Below, in pieces: positions 26,759-35,599 of a DNA stretch of 64,000 bases. Every line of letters begins with the position of its first letter. The first letter of the stretch is position 1. Source of the stretch: Bacteroidia bacterium (GTDB lineage: Bacteria > Bacteroidota > Bacteroidia > AKYH767-A > OLB10); contig JBAOIA010000005.1 in the NCBI GenBank assembly GCA_037045145.1, forward strand, positions 1 through 64,000. The letters run 5' to 3'. The translations under genes and the position numbers were made by a program. The notes under the pieces were generated by a model. The model had not been told where the DNA came from and did no database searches. It was given only the letters and a program-made list of their open reading frames with translations.

Positions 26759-28057
26759 TCAGTACTTCACAAATTTAACAATCTGATTTTTCAATTTAAC
26801 ATAATACATTCCATTTGACAAGTTTGAAATATCTACCTCCTGCTTGTTTGAAGTACAGTTTACAGACTTGATTTTGTTGCCAAGTAAATCGTTAATATAA
26901 CAAGGCTCGTTTCCTACTGAATTAGTAGTGATATAAATTTTATCAGAGGCGGGATTTGGGAAGACTGCTATATTCTGTTGGTTCAAATCTGCCAATGAAG
27001 TATTTGTACCGAATATTTTCTGAAAGTTTTCGGCATATTGATAAGAGGAAGTTGAGCAATTGTTGACAGCATCCCAATTGATAGACCAGGTCATCATACC
27101 ACGTAATGTTGGATAGCCCCCTGACTGAACCAAGGTATAGGTACCCGGCTTTGGTCCTTTACCAAGCAAATAATCAAGTGCCGATTTCACGGTGGCTGTA
27201 TCAGTATAACCACCTCCTGCAGCACTTGTGCAAGCCGGCAAGCCAACAGCTACCTTATGAGCAGCTAAGCCGGCAAACATTCCTCCTGAAGTATTAAACC
27301 CTTGAATGACGGCTTCTGTCATGGCAACAATAAAATCGGCAGTGCCTTGTGTATAGATGTTACCATCAATACCAAACATAGATCCGCTGTTATAGAGCTG
27401 AACGTGCAATATTTCCAACGAATCGCGCAATGCATCTATTACCGGCAAATAGGCACCCCAGATACTGCCAAAAGCCGACATACCCCCTTGTACAAATGCA
27501 GTCTCTGGAGCCATGGTAAGTATCATTCTTTTTCCGTGCGAAGCATAATAGTTGCTCATGATTTGTTTTACTGCATCTATAAGGTTAATAATTTTTGCGT
27601 CAATTGGGTTTGCTATTGTTCCGCCACTTACAGCGATAGAACTGCCTTCAAAATCAATATCCAAACCATCAAAACCATAGAAGTCAATTATACTTGTCAT
27701 ACTCGAGACAAAAGAATCGCGTTCCATAGTATTATCTAATGAAACCGGTGCATTAGCACCTCCCATGCTGATAATTACCTTGCGACCCTGATTCTGTAAA
27801 TTCTGAACCTGTGTAGCAAAAACTGCCGGAGTAACTTGTTCAGGGATAAACTCCATCTGATAGTCTGTACCCAACTGAGGTACTGCAAAAGCAACGTCAA
27901 TAACATTATAACGTGAATCAACACTATCGAGCATAATGTATGGTGCTGATGGGGTATTCCAGTTATGCCAATAACCAACCAACGCTGGTGACTGCGACAA
28001 TGCCACAACGGGCAAAATATATAATGCCAATAAAAGTGTAAATTGTTTTTTCATCAT
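26759..28057 (-). CDS. GH18 family chitinase with T9SS sorting domain
   Basis: This 432-residue protein has a signal peptide (MMKKQFTLLLALYILPVVAL) and a GH18 TIM barrel in residues about 25-345. The catalytic DxxDxDxE motif is present in FDGLDIDFEG, with SMGGAN before it and MTWSINWDAVNNCS at the barrel end. The sorting domain runs from VFPNPASDKIYITTNSVG to NQIVKFVKY. It should hydrolyse chitin or related beta-1,4-GlcNAc polymers outside the cell. No transport or sensor genes for chitin lie beside it. Either of the first two Met codons could be the start. Confidence 0.93.
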   Translation of the reverse strand: MMKKQFTLLLALYILPVVALSQSPALVGYWHNWNTPSAPYIMLDSVDSRYNVIDVAFAVPQLGTDYQMEFIPEQVTPAVFATQVQNLQNQGRKVIISMGGANAPVSLDNTMERDSFVSSMTSIIDFYGFDGLDIDFEGSSIAVSGGTIANPIDAKIINLIDAVKQIMSNYYASHGKRMILTMAPETAFVQGGMSAFGSIWGAYLPVIDALRDSLEILHVQLYNSGSMFGIDGNIYTQGTADFIVAMTEAVIQGFNTSGGMFAGLAAHKVAVGLPACTSAAGGGYTDTATVKSALDYLLGKGPKPGTYTLVQSGGYPTLRGMMTWSINWDAVNNCSTSSYQYAENFQKIFGTNTSLADLNQQNIAVFPNPASDKIYITTNSVGNEPCYINDLLGNKIKSVNCTSNKQEVDISNLSNGMYYVKLKNQIVKFVKY

Positions 28058-28119
28058 TTTTATTTTTTAAGAAAGAAATTTATTCAGATGCGAATTTATC
28101 TAATTCCGGAAACCATACA

Positions 28120-28650
28120 TCATTTTAAATGTGGTTTAAGTTTTTCTATATGGTTTAATGCATTTTTTAATCGGCACTCTCCTATTCCACTTACAGTTTG
28201 ATACCCTAATTCAAAGTTATTCAATTCTTGTACATACAATTCAAACAGTTGCCTTCTGAATTGCGGATGCTCTCTTAAAGGATCGTCTTCCCAGGGAAGA
28301 TCAATTTCTGTCAACAAGTGCAATGAATAATCACTCTTCTGTATTGCATCAGTAATCCATTTTTCAGTACGGCCATATTTAAAGTCGCTCCAAACTTTTA
28401 TCACAATTAAGTTAGTGTCGCAAAACAAAAAGTTATTTGCAGTTTTTGACAATCTCTCTTCTTCCGCTAACTGCAATTTAGCGATAACAGATAAATCATC
28501 AAAATTATATGGCCTGCTTAAATTCTGTAAATAGCTACGTGCAACTTCAGTTACCCAGGTGGTGTTATAATGTTTGGCTAACTGTTCACTTAACAAACTC
28601 TTTCCTGTTGATTCAGGTCCTACAATGGCAATTTTATGAATTTTCCTCAT
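28120..28650 (-). CDS. NadR-like AAA ATPase (probable nicotinamide riboside kinase)
   Basis: This 176-residue P-loop protein resembles the kinase domain of NadR. It has the Walker A GPESTGKSLLSEQLAKHYNT, a TWVTEVARSYLQNL block and FLFCDTNLIVIKVWSDFKY, which are features of this AAA_28 group. It starts with an ATG at 28650, overlapping the end of pnuC by 17 bases, so the two are translationally coupled. PnuC imports nicotinamide riboside and this enzyme would trap it as NMN. The adenylyltransferase domain of full NadR is absent. Confidence 0.88.
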   Translation of the reverse strand: MRKIHKIAIVGPESTGKSLLSEQLAKHYNTTWVTEVARSYLQNLSRPYNFDDLSVIAKLQLAEEERLSKTANNFLFCDTNLIVIKVWSDFKYGRTEKWITDAIQKSDYSLHLLTEIDLPWEDDPLREHPQFRRQLFELYVQELNNFELGYQTVSGIGECRLKNALNHIEKLKPHLK

Positions 28651-29215
28651 GTCTGATGAGATGGTTCTGCCATTTAAAATAGCCTATAATAGCCATAACT
28701 AAATAAATGGAAAACAAAATTGCATACAATGGCAGACCTTTATAAAGATAAATTCCTATATATAAAATATTGGCATCAATCCATACCAACCAATTCTCAA
28801 TTTTCTTTTCCGCCATTAAATACTGTGCTGCAAAACATACGCTTGTTGCCAATGCATCCCAGTAAGGCAAATGAGCATTAGTATAATGACTGAACCATCC
28901 ACCCATGCCAATTGTCAATAAAATGATTCCACCAAGTAAAATGAAAATGAGTTTTTTTGAAGCGTTGGTAACAGGCATTTCAGTATTTTGATTACCTCTA
29001 AACCAACGTAACCAACCATAGGAAAGCAAGATTATATAAACACCCTGTTGTATAACATCACTATATAAATTCTGATGATAAAAAATATAAAGTGATACAA
29101 TTACATTTACCAAACTAATAGGAAAATATGCAATCTTTTCTTGTATCCCAAAATAAATTCCAACTACTCCAAACAAAAAGCCAATCCATTCTATCAAAGG
29201 AATATTTAAAAACAT
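28634..29215 (-). CDS. pnuC: Nicotinamide riboside transporter PnuC
   Basis: This 193-residue membrane protein starts at the ATG at 29215 (MFLNIPLIEWIGFLFGVVGI); an in-frame GTG six codons earlier is possible. It has about seven hydrophobic segments and family blocks FPISLVNVIVSLYIFYHQNL, YSDVIQQGVYIILLSYGWLR and the C-terminal WDALATSVCFAAQYLMAEKK with IENWLVWIDANI. It sits in a four-gene minus-strand operon, with the GGGP-synthase-like gene upstream and the kinase-like gene overlapping downstream. Confidence 0.9.
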   Translation of the reverse strand: MFLNIPLIEWIGFLFGVVGIYFGIQEKIAYFPISLVNVIVSLYIFYHQNLYSDVIQQGVYIILLSYGWLRWFRGNQNTEMPVTNASKKLIFILLGGIILLTIGMGGWFSHYTNAHLPYWDALATSVCFAAQYLMAEKKIENWLVWIDANILYIGIYLYKGLPLYAILFSIYLVMAIIGYFKWQNHLIRHEENS

Positions 29216-29236
29216 AATAGTTTGTAAGTCCACAGG

Positions 29237-29989
29237 CTACAAAGCGTTTAAGGTTTGGTTTAAGTTAGATTTAGCTTTTGCAATTTCAAACATGAGTTCC
29301 GGATTAGATTCAATAGCATTTCCTACCACAATAATGTCTGCTCCTGAATTATAAATTTCAATTGCTTTTTCAGCAGTACGAATTCCACCACCCACTATCA
29401 ATGGCAGGTTTGTATTTTTTTTAACCATTTCAATCATCTGACCGGAAACGGTTCTTCTTGCTCCACTTCCAGCTTCAAGATAAATTACCTGCATACCTAA
29501 AAGTTGTCCGGCAACTGCTGTTGAAACTGCCAATTCACTATGGTCATGAGGAATAGGTTTAGTATTACTCACATACTGAACCGTGGTTACATTGCCACTG
29601 TCAATTAGAATGTATCCTGTAGGTATTACTTCAATTCCTGATAGTTTTACAGATATAGCACTAAGCACATGTTGGCCGATTAGCAAATCTGCATTGCGAC
29701 CTGATATTAGCGAAAGATATAAAATAGCGTCAGCCTGCGGATCAACTTGTGAGGCATTACCAGGAAAAAGAATTACTGGCAAGGAAGTAAATTTTTTCAA
29801 CCATGCAATAGTTTCAGAAATGCTTCCATGAGTTAAAATACTTCCACCAACAAAAAAATAGTCAACTTGATACGCTGATGCATATTCGCAAAGTTTTTTC
29901 AAATGCTCTTCATTAACCTTATCAGGGTCAATTAAAACAGCAAGCTGCTTTTTTCGGTTATGAAATTGCTGAAGTAATTGTTGCTTCAT
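29237..29989 (-). CDS. Geranylgeranylglyceryl/heptaprenylglyceryl phosphate synthase family
   Basis: This 250-residue TIM-barrel prenyltransferase has the family blocks LAVLIDPDKVNEEHLKKLC, PVILFPGNASQVDPQADAIL, YLEAGSGARRTVSGQMIEMV and PLIVGGGIRTAEKAIEIY. The family joins a polyprenyl diphosphate to sn-glycerol-1-phosphate, the first step to archaeal-type ether lipids; in bacteria the lipid product is rarely known. A UbiA-type enzyme of the next step is encoded at 50061. It is separated from the phosphopantetheinyl transferase gene by two bases and shares its transcript. Confidence 0.92.
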   Translation of the reverse strand: MKQQLLQQFHNRKKQLAVLIDPDKVNEEHLKKLCEYASAYQVDYFFVGGSILTHGSISETIAWLKKFTSLPVILFPGNASQVDPQADAILYLSLISGRNADLLIGQHVLSAISVKLSGIEVIPTGYILIDSGNVTTVQYVSNTKPIPHDHSELAVSTAVAGQLLGMQVIYLEAGSGARRTVSGQMIEMVKKNTNLPLIVGGGIRTAEKAIEIYNSGADIIVVGNAIESNPELMFEIAKAKSNLNQTLNAL

Positions 29990-29991
29990 AT

Positions 29992-30621
29992 TTATTTTTC
30001 GATTGCAATAGTAGTTAGCAGGTGATCCTGAAACGAATATTGAATATCATAGCTGCAAATATCATTATTTAAAATTAACTGACCTTTAATTTCTCCTTGT
30101 TGCTGATATTCAAATGGCAAAATACGAAGGTTGTCTTTAAAATCGAGCGATTTTTTACCATAGATTTTATAAATAACTTCTTTTGCACTCCAAAGCATCA
30201 GTGTTTTTTGCTGAGGATTGTCAAGTAAAAAAGATGTTTCATCGCTGCGGACAAACTTATGCGAAATAGATACAACAGACCTGTCCAATAGTTCCATATC
30301 AAAACCGCAATTGTTGTAACGGTGAAACAGTACGCCCACAAAACCATGTGTATGTGAAATAGAAATGAAACCTTCCGGTGATGCCAGAAAAGGTTTTCCA
30401 TATTCATTATAAAAAATATCGAAGTGCTTTTCAGGTAATATCTCATGCAAAATCAATCTCACGGCATACCATTCTGCAATACGTCTTTGATGGGTATAGT
30501 GTCCGGGTAAATTATATTTTCCATAGAAACGCAGCATTTGTGAAAGCATATTTGTGCTTTCTGTTAAATGCCATATTCCTGTAAAACTATTGTCAGACTT
30601 AATTGACTTTATTAGAGGCAT
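29992..30621 (-). CDS. 4'-phosphopantetheinyl transferase (Sfp type)
   Basis: This 209-residue enzyme would move the phosphopantetheine arm from CoA to a carrier protein. It has the ISHTHGFVGVLF block and the Mg-binding FDMELLDRSV, and the final WSAKEVIYKIYGKKSLDFKD is the family's KEAxYK-type motif. It is the first gene of the minus-strand operon with the GGGP-synthase-like, PnuC and kinase genes. The start lies just over ten bases from the -33 element of the divergent ahcY promoter. Confidence 0.88.
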   Translation of the reverse strand: MPLIKSIKSDNSFTGIWHLTESTNMLSQMLRFYGKYNLPGHYTHQRRIAEWYAVRLILHEILPEKHFDIFYNEYGKPFLASPEGFISISHTHGFVGVLFHRYNNCGFDMELLDRSVVSISHKFVRSDETSFLLDNPQQKTLMLWSAKEVIYKIYGKKSLDFKDNLRILPFEYQQQGEIKGQLILNNDICSYDIQYSFQDHLLTTIAIEK

Positions 30622-30631
30622 AAAATAATCC

Positions 30632-30662
30632 TTTGTTAGTAGGCAGTAAATGTGTAAATTTG
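30632..30662 (+). promoter_or_regulatory. Bacteroidota-type promoter of ahcY
   Basis: TTTG at 30632-30635 and TAAATTTG at 30655-30662, with a 19-base spacer, fit the TTTG / TAnnTTTG consensus exactly. The ahcY start is at 30701. Confidence 0.75.
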
Positions 30663-30700
30663 CGCAAAATTTTGAAAATCATACAAATTAAATCAAAAAT

Positions 30701-32017
30701 ATGTCAACAGTAACAGATTCAAAACTGAAGTACAAAGTAAAAGACATTTCACAGGCTGAGTGGGGTCGTAAAGAAATTAAACTAGCTGAGGCAGAGATGC
30801 CGGGATTAATGTCGTTGCGTGCAGAATTCGGCAAACAAAAACCACTTAAAGGTGCCAGAATTGCAGGATGTCTTCACATGACCATTCAAACGGCTGTATT
30901 AATTGAAACTTTAAAAGAGTTAGGTGCAGAAGTTACCTGGAGTTCATGTAATATTTTTTCTACACAAGATCATGCAGCAGCAGCAATTGCAGCAGCAGGA
31001 ATTCCTGTTTATGCCTGGAAAGGTATGAACAATGAAGAGTTCGACTGGTGTATAGAACAAACGCTGTTTGCTTTTGAAGGCGGCAAACCATTAAACATGA
31101 TTTTAGATGATGGTGGCGATCTTACCAATATGGTATTTGATAAATTTCCGGAGTTAATTAAAGGTATTAAAGGTCTTAGCGAAGAAACGACTACAGGTGT
31201 TCACCGCTTGTATGAGCGTATGCAAAAAGGCACTTTACCAATTCCTGCCATTAACATTAACGACTCTGTAACCAAATCGAAGTTCGATAATAAGTACGGC
31301 TGTCGTGAATCGTTGCAGGATGCTATTCGCAGAGCAACAGACCTGATGCTTGCAGGAAAAGTTGCAGTAGTTGCCGGTTATGGTGATGTTGGAAAAGGAT
31401 CTGCAGAATCATTAAGCAGTGCCGGTGTTCGTGTTATTGTTACAGAAATTGATCCAATATGTGCACTACAAGCAGCTATGGAAGGCTATGAAGTGAAAAC
31501 AATGGATAATGCCATTCCGGAAGCAGACATTATTGTTACTGCAACAGGAAATCATAACATTATTGTTGACAAGCATTTTAAAGCAATGAAACATAATGCT
31601 GTTGTTTGTAACATCGGTCACTTCGATAACGAGATTGATATGGCATGGCTGAATAAGAACTACGGTCATACAAAAGACACTATCAAACCGCAAGTTGACA
31701 AATATACCCTTGACGGCAAAGACATTATTGTACTTGCAGAAGGCCGTTTGGTTAATCTTGGCTGTGCAACAGGTCACCCATCTTTTGTGATGAGTAATTC
31801 ATTCACCAATCAAACACTGGCTCAGCTTGAGTTGTGGAACCATACCGATAAATATGAAAACAAGGTTTACACACTTCCAAAACATCTTGATGAGAAAGTT
31901 GCACGTTTGCACTTAAGTAAAATTGGTGTTGAGTTGGAAACGTTAACACAAAGTCAGGCAGACTATATTGGTGTTGCTGTTGCAGGACCTTATAAGCCTG
32001 ATTACTATCGCTACTAA
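30701..32017 (+). CDS. ahcY: Adenosylhomocysteinase
   Basis: This 438-residue NAD-dependent enzyme splits S-adenosylhomocysteine into adenosine and homocysteine. Substrate-site blocks GCLHMTIQTAVLIETLKELG and ETTTGVHRLYERMQKG, the NAD-binding VAGYGDVGKGSAESL, and the C-terminal KPDYYRY are all present. The length is standard. It is monocistronic with a clear promoter and a terminator hairpin. Confidence 0.97.
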   Translation: MSTVTDSKLKYKVKDISQAEWGRKEIKLAEAEMPGLMSLRAEFGKQKPLKGARIAGCLHMTIQTAVLIETLKELGAEVTWSSCNIFSTQDHAAAAIAAAGIPVYAWKGMNNEEFDWCIEQTLFAFEGGKPLNMILDDGGDLTNMVFDKFPELIKGIKGLSEETTTGVHRLYERMQKGTLPIPAININDSVTKSKFDNKYGCRESLQDAIRRATDLMLAGKVAVVAGYGDVGKGSAESLSSAGVRVIVTEIDPICALQAAMEGYEVKTMDNAIPEADIIVTATGNHNIIVDKHFKAMKHNAVVCNIGHFDNEIDMAWLNKNYGHTKDTIKPQVDKYTLDGKDIIVLAEGRLVNLGCATGHPSFVMSNSFTNQTLAQLELWNHTDKYENKVYTLPKHLDEKVARLHLSKIGVELETLTQSQADYIGVAVAGPYKPDYYRY

Positions 32018-32321
32018 AATGATGTTTCATTAGATGATAAAGTAAACTGACAATGTGTAATTGATTTTCTGATTAAGAGCTCATTGTAAAATATAAACCG
32101 CTGTTGTGCTTAGCATGATGGCGGTTTTTGTTTTTGAAGTACATAGAATTGTCTTCCGTAACCAACAAAAAGTAGTAAAGCATATCTTCTATAAGAATAA
32201 AGAAAAATAAAATCGCATTCTAAACGATTCTACATAGTGCGTTTGCCATAACACCAAACAGTTTTACGAAGCATACATGCTTCCATTAAATAAAACCGAT
32301 CTTGCAAATTGTCCCTATTTT
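32018..32321. other. Intergenic stretch after ahcY
   Basis: Apart from the ahcY terminator (32095-32127) I see no gene or repeat. The base composition turns more AT-rich here, at the entry to the accessory region. Confidence 0.5.
32095..32127 (+). terminator. Terminator of ahcY
   Basis: AAACCGC (32095-32101) pairs with GCGGTTT (32121-32127), followed by a T-rich tract. Confidence 0.8.
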
Positions 32322-32930
32322 TTAACAGCAATTTTCTCCGGCTTGTATTGGCGGACATTTCATAGTCCCGTAACTACAGTAAACGCAACAATCACCTTCC
32401 AATGGTTTTAATCTTGTCCTACAGTTTTCACACTCGTAAAAATATACACAAGCGTCAGTTGGCATAATTTCTGTTTTTTTGTGTCTGCAGTTTGGACAAA
32501 TCAGCGTTGATTGAGTTTCTATTTTCTTGCCTTTAGATGTAGCGCAGTTGTCACAATTTCCGTGCATTTTATTTCGATTGTAATTCCATATTGTTGCCAC
32601 TAAAAGTCCAAACATACCTGCGTAAAGAAAAAACATCCAATAGTCGCTTTGGCTAAAGTGATAGGCATAAAAAATTATAAGTCCGCTTGGAATAGATATG
32701 AGCAAGGGATATAAACAACGATGCTTTCTATAAGAAATGTAAAGACCACCAACTGAAAAAATGACCATTGCTTGAAAAACCCACATTGTCCAACCACCAA
32801 AAAGTTCAAAACTACCCAATCCGAGTGCTGACGCAACAAATGCAAAAAGCGGAAAACAGCAAGGTGAGAAAATAGCAGTCAGGAATACCCCAGCCGTTCC
32901 TAATTTATCCATGTTGCTTATCAATTTCAT
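32322..32930 (-). CDS. MerC-like membrane protein with Cys-rich tail
   Basis: This 202-residue protein has four predicted membrane segments in residues about 10-125. FSPCCFPLFAFVASALGLGS resembles the Cys pair of MerC mercury transporters. After the membrane part come CxxC motifs (HGNCDNCATS, LICPNCRHKK, ECENCRTRLK) and a final GDCCVYCSYGTMKCPPIQAG plus ENCC. Such tails recur in Bacteroidota MerC-type proteins and may bind a metal. No merA or merR is near, so a general metal role is as likely as mercury uptake. The start could also be the Met six codons in. Confidence 0.75.
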   Translation of the reverse strand: MKLISNMDKLGTAGVFLTAIFSPCCFPLFAFVASALGLGSFELFGGWTMWVFQAMVIFSVGGLYISYRKHRCLYPLLISIPSGLIIFYAYHFSQSDYWMFFLYAGMFGLLVATIWNYNRNKMHGNCDNCATSKGKKIETQSTLICPNCRHKKTEIMPTDACVYFYECENCRTRLKPLEGDCCVYCSYGTMKCPPIQAGENCC

Positions 32931-33165
32931 TTTATTTTTTTTGGTAGTACAATGATTGTCTTTTTAACGAAGGTTTGGGCTTTTTGTAGTTAGGCTAAAT
33001 TGAATAACGAATGTTGAGCCATGTACAAATATCTATTATAAGTCGCTCAGTTCCGCTTGCTACAAACAGAATATTACCTACTATTTTGTCGTGTATTCTT
33101 TACTAAACATAAAATATATTTGTCTTTTTGTATAACATTATAGGCTTTTGTACAAAATTAATTAT

Positions 33166-33635
33166 ATGTCAAAGTCAATATTATTACCAAACAAATTTAA
33201 AAAATCGGATGGTTTATTCTAATACCATCAATTTTAATAGGAATATTTTTAACATTTTCTGATTACAGACCAGATTGGTTAAATGGTAAAATGGTTACAG
33301 TTTTTCATTTCAGGACAGATGAAAAATATTTCGCTGTTCTTAATGTAAATTTTACAAATACCATTATTGGTGTATTACTTATTATTGGTGGGTTACATGT
33401 TAGTTTTTCAAAGGAAAAAAATGAGGATGAATTTATTTCAAAAATTCGTTTTACATCACTTCTTTGGGCTGTCCTTGTTAATTATGTATTATTAATTATA
33501 GCTTTTGTATTTGTTTATGAAATAGAATTTTTCAATGTAATGATATATAATATGTTTACTGTCCTGATAATTTTCATTGTTAGGTTTAACTATATTTTAT
33601 TTAAAAATTCAAAAAATTTGTCAAATGCAGAATAA
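33166..33635 (+). pseudogene. Small four-helix membrane protein, single-base frameshift
   Basis: An ATG at 33166 opens SKSILLPNKFKK, then hits a stop after SDGLF. In the next frame the sequence continues as IGWFILIPSILIGIFLTFSD and onward to LFKNSKNLSNAE at 33635. Adding one A to the six-A run at 33199-33204 joins the two parts into one protein of about 156 residues with four membrane segments. An internal ATG at 33291 would give a 114-residue product lacking the first segment. The gene overlaps a small XRE regulator by 11 bases; such pairs of membrane protein and small XRE are common in Bacteroidota. Either a real lesion or an assembly error. Confidence 0.65.
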
Positions 33636-33825
33636 AATAAAAGTTGAACGGGCAATTTTAAATATTACTCAAGAGGAACTTGCAAGAAAAATTTCTGTAA
33701 GCCGTCAAACTATTAATGCTATGGAATTAAATAAATATGTCCCTTCAACAGTTTTAGCATTAAAGCTTGCCAAAGTCTTTAATAAACAAGTGGAAGATAT
33801 TTTTTCTCTTGATAAGGACGATTAA
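33625..33825 (+). CDS. Small XRE-type helix-turn-helix regulator
   Basis: This 66-residue protein starts at the ATG at 33625 (MQNKIKVERAILNITQEELA), overlapping the preceding membrane-protein gene by 11 bases. It is a single Cro/CI helix-turn-helix (RKISVSRQTINAMELNKYVP) with the C-terminal VFNKQVEDIFSLDKDD typical of the YozG/DUF-type short regulators. It probably controls its own operon, with activity tuned by the membrane partner; that link is inferred from the gene pairing only. Confidence 0.85.
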   Translation: MQNKIKVERAILNITQEELARKISVSRQTINAMELNKYVPSTVLALKLAKVFNKQVEDIFSLDKDD

Positions 33826-33883
33826 ATTTCAGGTCACTTCTAAAATAGCTGGCATCGGCACTTTTTTGTAATTGAGCTTTTTT

Positions 33884-35599
33884 CTATTTGTTATCTTGTT
33901 TTGACGCAGCTATTTTTTCTATTTTATCTGCTAGTTTACATACTATTCTGTCAGCTATTAATTTGTGATAATATTTGTTAGCGTGAATTCCATTATCTTG
34001 AAATAATTTCTTTCCATCCTTTATCAAATCTGAACCGACAATAAATTTATCCTCAGAAACTTTAATGTTTTTTTTCATAAACGTTTCAAGTCTTTTTGAA
34101 ATGATCTTTTCCAGTGAAGTATTTGTCCGGATAGCTGGCCCCATAATCAGTAACGGAATATTATTTGTATTGCAATAAAGTGTGAGTTGGTTAATTAACT
34201 CTAAATATTTCTTTAAAGCAATTCGATTGTTGCCAACTATTAAGCCGAAGAAATAATTAATATTAGTCCATATTTTTCTTTTTGCAATCTGTGGTCTGTT
34301 TGTTGGAAGCAAATTGCAATGTGTATAAAGTAAATCGTACTCTTCCGGATTCAATTGTTTTGAATAAGGCAGATTAAATGTTCTTCTTACTTGCCCCAAA
34401 TTGTCAATAAATTTATATGAGAATTTAGTTAAGCGCAGGATTGGTTCTGGCCGTATACAAAATACAAGCACGTCAATTGGATTATTATCCAAGTATTTAG
34501 TTATTTTAGCAAGGCATGTTTTGAATCTTTCATAACGGATAATATTTACATTAAAATTAACTTTATATTGACTCTCGAACTTATTTTTCATTATTTGATG
34601 AAACAAGTCCTCAAATATTATACTCCCTTGAACGGGAAAGCACCCACCAACAAATGTGAAATTAAATTCAGGATTGTGTCTTTTACTTATTAAATTTTTC
34701 GCGGACAAGTATTCTTGTGGAGATAAAAATATTTTTTCTCCTTCTGTTATTAAAAATCCACGGTCTTTATTCCCTTTTTCAAATAATTCAATAATTTTAT
34801 TAGCAAGAGAGTATTCCGCTTTCATATTTAATCTATTCGAAAATTTGTTGAAATAGGGAATTGCTTGTCTATTATTCCTTTGACACAACATTGCTTGATT
34901 AAAAGTCAGAACGATTTGCCCACAATCAGTCCCACAAATTGAAAATAGATTTGAAAGCATTTTTTCAAAATCCAAATCGTTGTTAAGTTCTAAAAATGGC
35001 GAATTCACAAATTTTAAACCGTGTGGTTGAATTGTTGAAACAATATTTTCAATCCAAGACCAATATTCTCTTGAGTTTTGATGAAAAAAAGGAAAATGAT
35101 TCACATCTAAATTGTAATCACAATGACCAAATGCAATTCTCTTTATTTTTGGTGACTTAACCTTTGCAATATTTTCTAAATTCTCTATGCCTGCTTTCGT
35201 TTCGATAATCGGAATTATTTCTTTATAGGAAATATTATTTTTTTTAAGTTTATCCATTAAATCAATAATTTGCTCCGCACTATTCGTTTTCGGGAGTAAG
35301 ATTGTATGAATACACTGCAAATTATTTAATATTTTTAAATCTAATGCCTGCTCATTATCGCTATCAGAATTAATTCGAACTCCAATTTTTAGTGATGTAA
35401 TATCAGTTGTATAGGAAGTTAGAATACTTAGTAATAATTTTCTGTAGGTTACTTTGAGTTCGTGACTTCTATCAACATCTAAGACATCTTGAATGCTATC
35501 CTCCAAGTCAAAACAAATTGTTGCGTTTGAGATGTTTTTATCAAGCAATCTGTCTAAGGAAAGTCCTTGGTAATATTTTACAAAATGATATATCTCCAT
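33884..35599 (-). CDS. Fusion of CitE/HpcH-like lyase domain and SGNH-hydrolase-like domain
   Basis: This 571-residue protein has two parts. Residues about 1-250 match the HpcH/HpaI (CitE) fold: ATICFDLEDSIQD (acid), KIGVRINSDSD (catalytic Arg), TILLPKTNSAEQI, IPIIETKAGIENLENIAK (metal Glu) and AFGHCDYNLDVNHFPF (metal Asp). Residues about 310-560 look like an SGNH hydrolase: a first strand FNFTFVGGCFPVQGSI, where the usual GDS reads GGC, and a final block LFQDNGIHANKYYHKLIADR. The two-enzyme arrangement is unusual. It lies alone in an AT-rich accessory region, so the substrate is unknown; an acyl-CoA or acylated sugar intermediate is a guess. Confidence 0.65.
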   Translation of the reverse strand: MEIYHFVKYYQGLSLDRLLDKNISNATICFDLEDSIQDVLDVDRSHELKVTYRKLLLSILTSYTTDITSLKIGVRINSDSDNEQALDLKILNNLQCIHTILLPKTNSAEQIIDLMDKLKKNNISYKEIIPIIETKAGIENLENIAKVKSPKIKRIAFGHCDYNLDVNHFPFFHQNSREYWSWIENIVSTIQPHGLKFVNSPFLELNNDLDFEKMLSNLFSICGTDCGQIVLTFNQAMLCQRNNRQAIPYFNKFSNRLNMKAEYSLANKIIELFEKGNKDRGFLITEGEKIFLSPQEYLSAKNLISKRHNPEFNFTFVGGCFPVQGSIIFEDLFHQIMKNKFESQYKVNFNVNIIRYERFKTCLAKITKYLDNNPIDVLVFCIRPEPILRLTKFSYKFIDNLGQVRRTFNLPYSKQLNPEEYDLLYTHCNLLPTNRPQIAKRKIWTNINYFFGLIVGNNRIALKKYLELINQLTLYCNTNNIPLLIMGPAIRTNTSLEKIISKRLETFMKKNIKVSEDKFIVGSDLIKDGKKLFQDNGIHANKYYHKLIADRIVCKLADKIEKIAASKQDNK

